Origin: Chloranthus sessilifolius
Lineage: Eukaryota; Streptophyta; Magnoliopsida; Chloranthales; Chloranthaceae
Assembly (NCBI GenBank): GCA_021018995.1
Contig: CM037588.1
Location: 84,293,765-84,357,764, forward strand
Direction of reading: 5' to 3'
DNA length: 64,000 nt
Shown: piece by piece, positions 1 to 10,000 of the stretch
Position numbering within the stretch: the first letter of the stretch is position 1
Layout: each line of letters begins with the position of its first letter
Translations under genes and position numbers: made by a program
Notes under the pieces: generated by a model
What the model saw: the letters and a program-made list of their open reading frames with translations, nothing else
Database searches by the model: none
Told to the model about the DNA's origin: nothing

Positions 1-148
1 CATCCCTCAAATTGTTTAAACAGATCCAAATTCCAAAAGTACTGAGTTTTTTTCAAAAAAAACTAAGGGCCTATCCCTGGTTTCAACCCTTTGACTTCTT
101 GCGGCGGCGAGAAGAACTCTAAAAAGTCCGCATGTCCCCCACCCTAGA

Positions 149-2536
149 TCATGCCTTTGATATCCTACTGAGTAAGGAGCACGACTCCTTAGCACGAGCA
201 CGCTGCGAGGCACAAACCAAGGTCAGGAGTCAGGATCAGTTAAGGGGAAAATGATGGCAAGGAAAATAAAGAGGAAAAGAATAGCAAGGTACTCACCATC
301 TCTACCTCCCTAAGCTTCGCCAGGTGGCGATGATATGCCACGTATTCCTTGGCCGAGTTGAAGTCCTACGTTCAGAACGATGCAATATCAGTTGTCAGGA
401 CTATCCTAAAAGCGTGTGCAGAAGGAAACCGAAATGGAGGGAGATTGGGTCATCAGAAGACTTACCCCTGGGACCACCTCAGGAGGGGGAACGCGGGCCG
501 CTTCAGTAGAGAGCCATGCTTGTCGATCTACATTAGCGCAGAGGCTCGAGAGGAAGCTATCGTCAAGGCACCGGAAGGTCCCATAGACTATGGACAAATC
601 ACCACCAGGGATACCAGTGTGAGAGGTCCCCGACGGACCAGCACCCGACGAGCCCTCACCCAAGGGACCAGTACCAAAGGGGGCAACACCAGAGGGATCC
701 ACCCTAGACATATCAGTCGCACTTGGTTCGCCTTCGCCATTCGAATTGTCTCCTAGGGCAAACTGTGAACAGAATAGAGATCCATTTAGAAGGGAAAAAA
801 AACCAAATAAAAGCAGAAAAGGAACTAATCCAAGCCAAGACAAATTACCTGACCGAGCGGACCACCAAATGCCGAAAAATTGGCACTAGGGACAAAGCGT
901 GACAAGATGAATCGATGAGGCAGACACTCATACAAGAGGAGATAGTCCCCAGGCACGTGAAGAGCATGGATAGGGCGCCCATTGTTGAAGAAAGCCGCTG
1001 TGAGCTCCTCGATACTATCAGCAAGATACCAAACATCCGTCGGGGGGTCCATAGGTATGGCATAATGGCCCTGAAACTAGTGCACCACTCGCTCTCCCAG
1101 ATAATAAAATTTAGCCCACGCTCCATAGAAGAACATGACGTAGTGATTGTTGAATAAACGGGAGGCACCCAGAGCTGCTCGGTCCCAGAAGGTGGATGTC
1201 AGGTACGTATCAGGGAGGATCTGCTCAAGTCAAAAAAGAGAAACCAAACAAGCAACACCTCAGTAAAAAGAAATTTCCAAGTTAAAAGTAAACAAAGGCT
1301 GAAGAGTTGTTACCTGCTCGGGGACCATCAAATCAAGTTGGGACCTTAGGCCCATTTCCAGGTGCTTTAGGCCCACTTCACGATGTTGGCCCTAATGCCA
1401 GTTGCTGAGCAGAGGATAGGTGAGCACCTCCGAGTGAAGGAGCGGGAGCTCGGGGTGGAAGTTGTGGTATCTCCATACCTAAAAAAAAAAAGAGACAGCA
1501 CATAGGAGCAGGTTAATAGCACATATAAGGTCATGCAGTAAAAAAAGTTGACAAAGGCAAAGGGATGCGGAATTACCTCCAAGGCGGCCCAAAAACCCAC
1601 GACAGACTTTGAATCCCCGGTCATAACCCGAGATAAATTGTATATCAACCATGCATACACTGCCCCTCCCCAGTCGTGCCTAAGGACGTCTCCCCAATTG
1701 TCCATCATGCTCAACAAGGCCAGGCTGACTCTGCCCCTACTGGCATTTGTGAAAAGGGTCTTGCCCAGCAGGAGTAAGAGGGTGATGCGAGCTAGGACAA
1801 TCGCTCTCTCTGGCATAAAGTAGAGCACCGTATCTGGCTGAACCAAGTCCACCAACTCATCAGGTGAAAAGAGGGAGGTCAGCCATGACATCTTGACCTC
1901 TATGCCATGGGTCTGCCCGCGAGGAGGATAGGCCCCAATCAGTCGAGTAATGTCCTCCCAGCTCGGTACCGCTAGATCAAATATCGGTATCCCCCCACAC
2001 TGATACCGGTGATCATGGCCCAATCGACGAGTGTCAACGTCATCTCAGCGTATGACATATGGAATGTCATGGTCTCAGGACGAAACCTCTCTATCAGGGC
2101 CTTCAAATAGGCAGCATCGGCCCTCATGGCAGAACAAGACAAGAACTCTCCAAAGCCCACCTGCTCCAACAAGACCTTCACCACGGGGGGGACGTAGAGG
2201 TAGAACTCGTGAAAGTCGAGCCACCCCCCGTGGAATACAAAATTAGGCAGGTCCTGCACCCAAAGGAAATGTGCATCAGATCAAAGAGGCAAAGCTAAAA
2301 AAAAAGTACATAATGGAAATAAATTGAACCGTTCTTTTACCTTGCCGCTATCCCAAAGTTTGAAATATGGTGTGCTGCTGGTGAAGGTGGCCGACCCGGG
2401 CAGCCTTGCCCTGCATCTCAAGCCACGGGCCTGCTTTCCATTCCACCCAAACAAATTCCTCCCCCCGTGGGCCATATACGATCTCGGGTCCCTCCTCGGG
2501 GCCCTCCTCGAGAATGTGCTCATCACCGCCTGACAT
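149..2536 (-). pseudogene. Plant mobile domain (PMD, aminotransferase-like) gene, seven exons, broken
   Basis: PMD proteins occur both as plant silencing factors and as genes carried by transposons; the exact role of this copy is unknown. Exons read on the minus strand: 2536-2341, 2253-1577, 1478-1314, 1220-849, 762-466, 365-297, 202-149. Every intron has GT/AG ends (for example GTAAGT after exon 5) and all junctions are phase 0. PMD hallmarks are FRPETMTFHM and EMTLTLVDWAMITG in exon 2, followed by the conserved tryptophan-rich half. Damage: one G lost from a G run near 1991 shifts exon 2, TAG stops interrupt exons 3 and 4, and the exon 1 frame is uncertain (ATG at 2536 is out of frame with the rest; ATGs at 2556 or 2523 are in frame). 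The gene lies antisense near the 3' end of a Tat-type element, a known place for accessory ORFs. Family call fairly sure; exon 1 and the last exon are less sure. Confidence 0.7.
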
Positions 2537-2599
2537 ACTGGGGCAACAAAAAGCAATCACATCTGGTCAAGTACAAAGATACACGTGCAATGAGTTCTT

Positions 2600-2716
2600 T
2601 AGAAAAAAAATAACAACAAAAAAAACCTTTAACTTTGTCTTTAAAAAAAAAACAAAAACAAAAAAAAAAAGTTCTTTCAACAAAAAAAAACCTTCACTTT
2701 GGTAGAAAAGTTCTTT

Positions 2717-2765
<49 letters not shown>

Positions 2766-3640
2766 CCTTTTCACTTTGGTAGTAAAGTTCTTTCAATAAA
2801 AAAAATCCTTTTCACTTTGGTCGAAAAGTTCTTTCAAAAAAAAAAGAAAACTTCTTTCAACAAAAAAATCCTTTTCACTTTGGTAGAAAAGTTCTTTCAA
2901 AACAAAAAAAAAAAGAAAAAAAGCAATCCTTTTCACTATGGTAGAAAAGTTCTTTCAACAAAAAAATCATTTTCACTTTGGTAGAAAAGTTCTTTCAAAA
3001 CAAAAAAAAAAAAGAAAAAAAGCAATCCTTTTCACTTGGTAGAAAAGTTCTTTCAAAAAAAAAAGAAAAGTTCTTTCAACAAAAAAATCCTATTCACTTT
3101 GGTAGAAAAGTTCTTTCAAAACAAAAAAAAAAAAGAAAAAAAGCAATCCTTTTCACTTTGGTAGAAAAGTTCTTTCAAAAAAAAAAGAAAATTTCTTTCA
3201 ACAAAAAAATCCTTATCACTTTGGTAGAAATGTTCTTTCAAAAAAAAGCAAAAAAATCCTTTTCAGTTTGGTAGAAAAGTTTTTTCAAAACCAAAAAAAA
3301 AAAGAAAAAAAGCAATCCTTTTCACTTTGTTAGGAAAATTCTTTCAAAAAAAGAGACAAAAGCAAAAAATCCTTTTCACTTTGGTAGGAAAGTTCTTTCA
3401 AAACAACAAAAAAAAAGAAAAAAACAAATAAAATTCTTTTCACTTTATTAGGAAAATTCTTTCAAAACAAAAAAAAATAGAAAAAAGCAAATAAATTCCT
3501 TTTCACTTTGATAGAAAAGTCCTTTCAAAATACAAAAAGAAAATAAAATCCTTTTCACTTTGTTAGGAAAATTCTTTCAAAAGAAAATGATGGAAAATGA
3601 AAAAGAGCCTTTTACCTTAAAAATTCTTTCAAAAAAAACA
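2600..3640. repeat. A-rich minisatellite inside the first intron/leader of the PMD gene
   Basis: An imperfect tandem array of roughly 50-60 bp units. Each unit has the core CACTTTGGTAGAAAAGTTC followed by TTTCAA and an A-rich spacer of variable length. More than ten units are visible; they decay to the right, where GGTAG becomes TTAGG. On the minus strand, the sense of the PMD gene, it is a T-rich array. It lies between the PMD promoter and the first coding exon. Confidence 0.8.
2720..2763. repeat. (AT)n microsatellite
   Basis: About 22 uninterrupted AT units embedded in the A-rich minisatellite. Confidence 0.95.
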
Positions 3641-4285
3641 AAAACAAAAAAAAACCCCTTTACTTTGTTTAAAAAGATTTCAAAAAGGAAGAAAAAAATG
3701 TTCCTTTGGTTACAAAGTTCTTAAAGAAGAGAAAAAAAGAAGAAAATAAAACCCATTTACTTCATTTAAACAAATCCTTTCAAAAAAAAAAAAAAAAAAA
3801 AACAACCCCTTTTTACTTTGTTTAAAAGTTTTCAAAAAAACCAAAACAAAGAAAAGAAAAACAAAACAAGGTTCCTTCAAAAAAAAAAAAAAAAAACCTG
3901 TTACAAAAAGAAAAACAAAACAAAACAACACAAAAACAAAAAATATGTGTAAACAACATAATACAAAAAAAAAAACCATTCCATATAAAAGAACCCAAAA
4001 AAAAATATATATATATATGCACCAATAAACCCATAAAACTACAAAAAAAAATAATAATAAAGCATTAATCATAAGGAACCATCCACACATCGTCAATAAG
4101 CATAAAAACAATAAAAATGAACCATTTCCCATCTAAAAATGCAAGATCATCATCTTATTTACAAAGAAAAGCAGGAGAAATCAAAGGAAATAAGTTTTGA
4201 TGGTTACCTTTCGAAAGATAATGGGTCTTTGGTCTAGCGTGAGGCGACGATTGATCCACACAAGCAAAACGACGGCAATGAAGTG
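3641..4285 (-). other. A-rich, low-complexity leader/intron region of the PMD gene
   Basis: No coding feature supported. The strand is A-rich with runs of 10-20 A. The long open frame seen on the minus strand here is a translation of poly-T and not a protein. At about 4205 the minus strand has CGAAAGGTAACC, a possible 5' splice donor for a leader intron ending before the first coding exon. Confidence 0.5.
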
Positions 4286-4389
4286 CATGTAGGGACAACG
4301 AGAGGAAACCCTAGGAAGAGGCGGTTTTCGGTTTCAAAGGAGAAGAAGGGGGGAGAAATTTTTGAAATAAAGCCCCCCAGCCCGAAGTC

Positions 4390-4550
4390 GGGCTATTTAA
4401 ATTCCCTAGCCAAGCCTGGCGCAACTAATAGTTACGTCAGGCAAATTTTTGCCCTTCACTTGCTTGGCGCAACTAATAGTTGCACCAGGCCAGGCTATTT
4501 TGAGGCCCCTAGTGACCTGGCGCAACTATTAGTTGCACCAGGCACTTACG
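4390..4550 (-). promoter_or_regulatory. Promoter of the antisense PMD gene with three palindromic motifs
   Basis: On the minus strand a TATA-like box (TTTAAATAG, about 4394-4402) is preceded by three copies of an inverted repeat with core CAACTAATAGTTG or CAACTATTAGTTG, flanked by CTGGCG and CACCAGG arms (4415-4441, 4463-4489, 4516-4542). Downstream of the TATA box come a pyrimidine-rich leader and then the PMD gene. The same motif recurs around the TATA-like box of the LTR piece at 6.73-6.83 kb. The promoter role is inferred from position. Confidence 0.6.
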
Positions 4551-4734
4551 CCAGGTTTTGGGCTTGGTACGGGCCAGATAGGAAGGCCGGTTCCCCACTT
4601 CTTCCTTATTTGTTTTATCACCCACGGCCGATGCACAGACTCCCAAGATGGCATTTCGATCATTCATCGACTCGCCGAGGTAGCCATGCTAAAATAAAGA
4701 TGGACCGAGGTCAATAAGCACCTCAGTCCTACAC

Positions 4735-4990
4735 AAAAAAAAAAAATCCAAAATACCCACAGAGAATCCTACACAAAAAAAAATTCAAAATCCCCATAGA
4801 GAATAAAAAAAAAATCCCAAAAATTCACATGACTTCAAAATTCCAAAAAATCATATAAACTAGTTTGAAAAAATCCCAAAGAATTTCACATAAAATAATA
4901 ACTTAAACTAGTTTGAAAAATCCCAAAAATTCACATAACTTCAAAATTCTAAAAAATCACATAAATTAGTTTGAAAAATACAAAAAAAGT
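4735..4990. repeat. AT-rich short tandem repeats
   Basis: Imperfect repeats built from AAAATCCCAAAAATTCACAT and ACATAAACTAGTTTGAAAA blocks, alternating about six times. No coding content seen. Confidence 0.7.
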
Positions 4991-6308
4991 TATTACAAAG
5001 TAATAGTTGGAGATCGGATATAGAGAATCCCCATAAAAATGGATAAGCACAAGGCGTAAAATGTCAATATTTTATCCGCAATGCAGTTGTGCCATACTAA
5101 AGTCTTGAGTCGGAGGTTCGTCTTAGATTTTTGGATCCTACTTTAAGGAAGGAGCAACAGTGTCGATCCCGGTCAAGCAGTGAATGTTTCGATCGAGTCG
5201 ACTCCACTGCTAAATCTTTTCGATGAGCGCTCTATTGTGGATTCATATAAACTTAAGTGTCTTAAGCTTCAAATTCTCCGTTGGAAAAGGTCAATTGTTG
5301 GTTGAAACCAACCTGTTAAGAATGAGATTACATACCAATCAAACTATGTGCAACCATGCATTCGGAAGGGTTCATTTCCCTTTTATTTTCTGCAGGCTTA
5401 AAACCTATACGGGCAGTGGTATCCCTATAAAGTATACACCATGCATCTGGGTATCTGTTTGATGGTCGTTTGTCCCCTTAAATTGTACCCGGTCGGGTTC
5501 GGGTCGAGGTTTCCATCGCCTTTATTGTTGCTTATTTCCCCTGATGGGTGCATGATTATACATAGTTAACTGATGTTTATGATTATTGTCAGTAGAGACC
5601 AGGATTAGATGTCCCTTCATGGAGACACCCCAATAACTGGTTGGACCTATGTAGTGGTATTTGAAGCTGGATGCTCTGGGTCCTGTGGATCTGGGGCACA
5701 TGTTCAAAAATGGCATGTACTCCCAAAAAGTGTTATGACATCTATCCACTTTGCTCGAGCAGTCATGCTAAATAAACTTCGGGGTCGATGGGTTCGCCCA
5801 AAGAGTTCGAACCCTGCGTTCAGTAGGAGCACCCGCGAATAGTCCGATGAGGCCGTCAAATGCCTCGTGAGATTGGACGCAAAATGTGGAGCCTTGCGTA
5901 TGCTTACTTTGCACCTATCTTTGAATGTGGGTCGATCACCCCTCTTACTTACAAAGCTGTTGCATTTAGAATGAATCTCGAATATCAATCACCTTCAAAT
6001 CATCTCGAGAAGCGGACATTTTTTTCCAACTAATGGTTGTCGCAACTCGAGAGGCGTATGCTTTTTCCAGCTATTGAGCTTTCGCAACTCCTTCCACCTC
6101 GGTTACGCCCAGTAATGTCGCTAAGCGCTTGGGAACCGATTAACTCGAGAAACAAATGTTTAGCCTGGAACCCCAGGGCTTTTGTTTTTTCACCATATTA
6201 CTCACCTTATGTTTGAAGTTCGTTCTGAATGCAGCAGACCAGTCAGTAATGCCTTTGACCTCTTCGAATGTCTCTTTTCTTTAGCATACGATCATCAGTG
6301 ATCGGATA
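4991..6308. other. Non-coding 3' region of the left Tat-type element
   Basis: No gene supported. Short open frames here (for example near 5223-5462) show no recognisable family and no promoter. Position between the antisense PMD gene and the polypurine tract suggests the untranslated 3' part of the same retrotransposon. Confidence 0.5.
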
Positions 6309-6320
6309 CCAAAGAGGGGC
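6309..6320 (+). other. Polypurine tract of the left Tat-type element
   Basis: CCAAAGAGGGGC sits three bases before TGTAGACACCC. A purine tract just before a TG-starting LTR is the plus-strand priming site of LTR retrotransposons and sets the orientation of this element as plus. Confidence 0.65.
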
Positions 6321-6323
6321 ATC

Positions 6324-6847
6324 TGTAGACACCCAAATTTGGCCTAAGGCTCGATCAAAGCACCTTTTGAGAGAGGTGCGATTCTAAGCTTTTGATGGCA
6401 TGTATGGAACCCTTAGGAATCACCCAAAGCCTTTCGAAATCACCTTAGATCCCTTAGGAACCTACCTCAAACCTTTAGAAACCAATCCCGACCCTTATAA
6501 CCCCTTCTAAACCCCAAACCTAACCTTCCCGAATAATGGATGAGGAGGGGTGCGCTAGAACTAGCCATGGCCATCTATAGTGATCGAGTTTCATACCATT
6601 GAAGAGTAGAGGTCATCAGCTTTCCGACGGTCCAAGAATCGCCCCAATCGGAGGTATACATCAAAAGATATGACAAATCGGGTTCGGAGGGTAGGAAGAT
6701 GAAGTCAAGTAGGCCCCCCTAGGGATTTGGCACAACTAATAGTTGCACCAGTAATAAACTTTGCCTGGCACAACTATTTCCAATCCCCCCTATTTATAAG
6801 CCTGGCGCAACTAATAGTTGTGCCAGATTCAATTGTGGGCGCCAGAT
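6324..6847 (+). mobile_element. Truncated 3' LTR of the left Tat-type element
   Basis: Begins TGTAGACACCCAAATTTGG after the polypurine tract; LTR F in this window begins similarly (TGTAAACACCCC). A TATTTATA box lies at 6791-6798. Palindromic motifs with core CAACTAATAGTTG lie at 6728-6750 and 6801-6826, plus a half copy at 6764-6779. The LTR breaks off where the remnant 5' LTR of element A starts. TATTTATA is better as a TATA box when read on the minus strand, so the direction of any promoter here is open. Gag-pol of this element would lie left of the window. Confidence 0.6.
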
Positions 6848-6905
6848 TCATCTGTAAGTCTGTTTTCAAAACACAAATAAATCATGCACATTTAGAATAG
6901 CAACA
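6848..6905 (+). repeat. Remnant 3' end of the 5' LTR of element A
   Basis: These 58 bases match the last bases of the 3' LTR (19379-19436) with only a few differences, and end in CAACA just before the primer-binding site. Confidence 0.9.
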
Positions 6906-6911
6906 AGTTTT

Positions 6912-6929
6912 TGGCGCCGCTGTCGAGGA
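6912..6929 (+). other. Primer-binding site of element A (tRNA-Asp type)
   Basis: TGGCGCCGCTGTCGAGGA is close to the complement of the 3' end of plant tRNA-Asp, the usual primer of Athila/Tat elements, and lies six bases after the LTR end. Confidence 0.85.
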
Positions 6930-7099
6930 ATTTATTTTGAAATTGGTAGACCTAAGTTTTTTTTTTTATTTACATCAGTGCTAACTATTCTATTATTTAA
7001 ATCTATGCAGTTATCCGATAAATTGTGAGCGTAGAATCTACTTTGAAAGGAATACTGAAGGTTTGTTGTGCATAAGTTCATTCTCTGTTTCTGTGTTGT

Positions 7100-10000
7100 A
7101 TGTTTGGTAGGAGGACTCTCAATCCTGAGATTGTTCCTCTGAATTTAGAAGTTGAAAGGATATTAAGAACCAGACAAACATCACAGAATTTTGCTGAAAC
7201 TGCTACTATAGGTGAAGAACCTAGACTTTTAAGGGATTACTTTGCACCTGGTACATATAATTCTCCATTTTGCATTCAATTTCCTACTATTGAAGGAAAT
7301 TATGAGATCAAATCATCAACTATCCAGATGCTTCCTTCCTTTCATGGTTTGAGTAAGGAAGATCCATACAAGCATGTGGATGAATTTTTGTCCCTTTGTA
7401 CAACATTCAACATAGCTGGACTGGGTCCAGAGGCAACCAAGCTTAGGCTCTTTCCTTTTTCATTAAAGGACAAAGCTAGAGCATGGCTGTCTATGTTGCC
7501 ACCAAACAGCATCACTTCTTGGAATGATTTGCAATGCCAGTTTTTAGCCAAATACTTCCCTATGTCTAAGACCAGCCAGTTGAGACAAAATATTGTTTCC
7601 TTCTCACAACAATCAACTGAAACTTTTCATGAAGCATGGGAAAGGTTTAAAGAACTTTTAAGGAAATGCCCTCATCATCAAATTCCCAAATGGCAGCTTG
7701 TTCAAAGTTTCTATCAGGGAATTGATCAAAAGGGCAAGAATATGGTAGATGTTTCTTGTGGAGGCACCTATTTGCAAAAAATAGTTGAGGAGGTCTGGGA
7801 TCTATTTGAAGTGATTGGTGAAAATTCAACTCAACAGGAATCTTTGTCGAGAGACATTGAGATTCCTGCTCGATTGAACAATCAGCAAACCACCAAGGGA
7901 AAGATTTATGAGGTGAATGAATTGGAAAGGAAAATGGATAATTTGACCACTAAGTTTGATAGATTGATGGATTCACTTAAAATTCCAATGGTTGCAAGAA
8001 TAGAGGAGGCATGTCTGATATGCCAATCCCCTACTCATTCACTTGATCAATGTCAAGCTGCACCAAAGTTACCAGATTTAGTGGTGGAGCAAGCTCATGC
8101 AGCCCAATCATTTAGACAGATGCAGTCAAACGAATATGCATGGAGAGGGCACCCCAATTTAAGGTGGAGTCAGGGCAATTATCAATCACAACAGCAGCAG
8201 CAACCAAAGAACCAATTACCTTTCAAAACTGCTCAGCCTTATCAGCAGAAATTTTATACCAAGCCAAATTTTTAGCAACCCATTCCACAATAACCTGTAC
8301 AGCAATCTGCTCCAGTTCAAACCCCTTCCAGATCCCCTTCTTTTGAAGATCAAGTTCTAAATTCACTCCAGAATTTAGGGTCTTTAACTCAGACTGTAAA
8401 CTTTCACAGTCAGAGCATAAAGAAGATTGAAGAAACATTGGGTCAACTTTCAAATACTTTGGCCAAAAGAGAGGAAGGCAGGTTACCCAGCCAACCTTTG
8501 AACAATTCTAAAGGACAGTTCATGGTTGGAGAGGCTTCTGTTTCATATGAAGAAGTAAAAGCTGTCACTACCTTGAGAAGTGGAAGAGTTGTAAATAACA
8601 ATGTGGGTACTGAAAAGGAAGAAGAAAAAATTGAGGAAACTGCTAGAGATATGCAGCAGGAGCAGCATGATGTTAGCATTGGGGGTGCTGATGTACCTCA
8701 GAAAAATCAAAAAAATGAAAAACAAAAAAATCAAAAATATTTTAATGATGTTTATAAAGCTGTAAATGAAGGACTAGTTCCTCATTTGCCATTTCCCCAT
8801 GCCATGAAATCTGCATCCCCTTTTGATAAAGGAAACACAAAAATAGATGAAATGATGGAGACTTTCAAGCAAGTCAAGATAAATCTACCTTTGCTTGATA
8901 CAATCAAATAGATCCCAGCATATGTAAAAATTTTGAAAGATATTTACACTCACAAAAGACAATCTAGGATACAGTTATCCAAGAAGGTCTTTGCTGTGGA
9001 AAGAGTTAATCAGGTTTTGTCCATTACCACACCTCCTAAATTTCAAGATCCTGGAATCCCCACAATTCCTTGCGTTATTGGGGAACATACCATTGAAAAG
9101 GCTTTATTAGATTTTGGTGCTAGTGTCAACCTGCTTCCATATTCTGTATATGAGAAACTAGGTTTGGGAGAGTTAAAACCCACTCATGTGGTGTTACAAC
9201 TAGTAGACAGATCTGAAAGAAAGCCAATTGGGATGATTGAGGATGTGTTGGTAGGAGTAGATAAGTTTTTCTACCCTGCTGGTTTTTTGGTATTGGACAT
9301 GGAACCTATAAAAAGCAAAACATCCATCCCTGTCATTTTGGGGAGACCATTCCTGGCTACAGCCAATGCTTGCATTCAGTGTAGGTCTGGTATTATGGAA
9401 ATCTCTTTTGAAAATATGAAGGTGAAGTTAAATGTTTACAATGCAGTCGAAAAGCCTTAGTTCAGTTCTGAGGAGTGTTTTCTTGTTGATCTGTTGGATG
9501 AACTGGTACAAGAGACTTTATCACAGTTTTTGCAGTATGAAGATTTAACCGCAGATTTTAAAAATGTTTGGAGAAATGCTGTGGAAGAGACAGCTGGTGC
9601 CTCAAAGACTGAGGAGGTCAGAGCTGTGCAGGAAACTCAGGAAAAAACAACAAGGTTTTCTTCATGGAAACCTGCTATTCTTCCTCTTCCACAAACAGCC
9701 AAGGTACCTTTGTTACCTTCTTTACTCAGCCCACCTGATGTAGAGCTGAAACAGTTGCTAGAAAATTCAAAATCTGTGTTTTTAGGAGACCATAAAACAT
9801 TGCTTGTGATTATTTCTTCCTCCCTCACTGAGGAGCAGGAGGAAGAGCTGTTGATTGTATTGAAACAGCATAAGAGGGCAATTGGCTGGACTATTGCTGA
9901 TTTAGGAGGAATCTGTCCAGCTGTTTGCATGCATAAAATTCATTTGGAAGAAGATGCAAAGCCTTCTAGAGAAATGCAAAGATGGCTGAATCCTCATATG

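Noticed and set aside
3710-4132. 140-codon open frame on the minus strand rich in Phe and Leu, looking like a membrane protein
   Set aside because: It is a translation of poly-T/A-rich repeats; composition explains it.
5223-5462. 79-codon ORF with a hydrophobic start
   Set aside because: No family, no codon bias signal, within untranslated element sequence.
8273-8293. Programmed readthrough between gag and pol at TAG
   Set aside because: The stop lies within the Gln-rich gag linker, is followed 18 bases later by TAA, and neither is shared by B or C at the same place.
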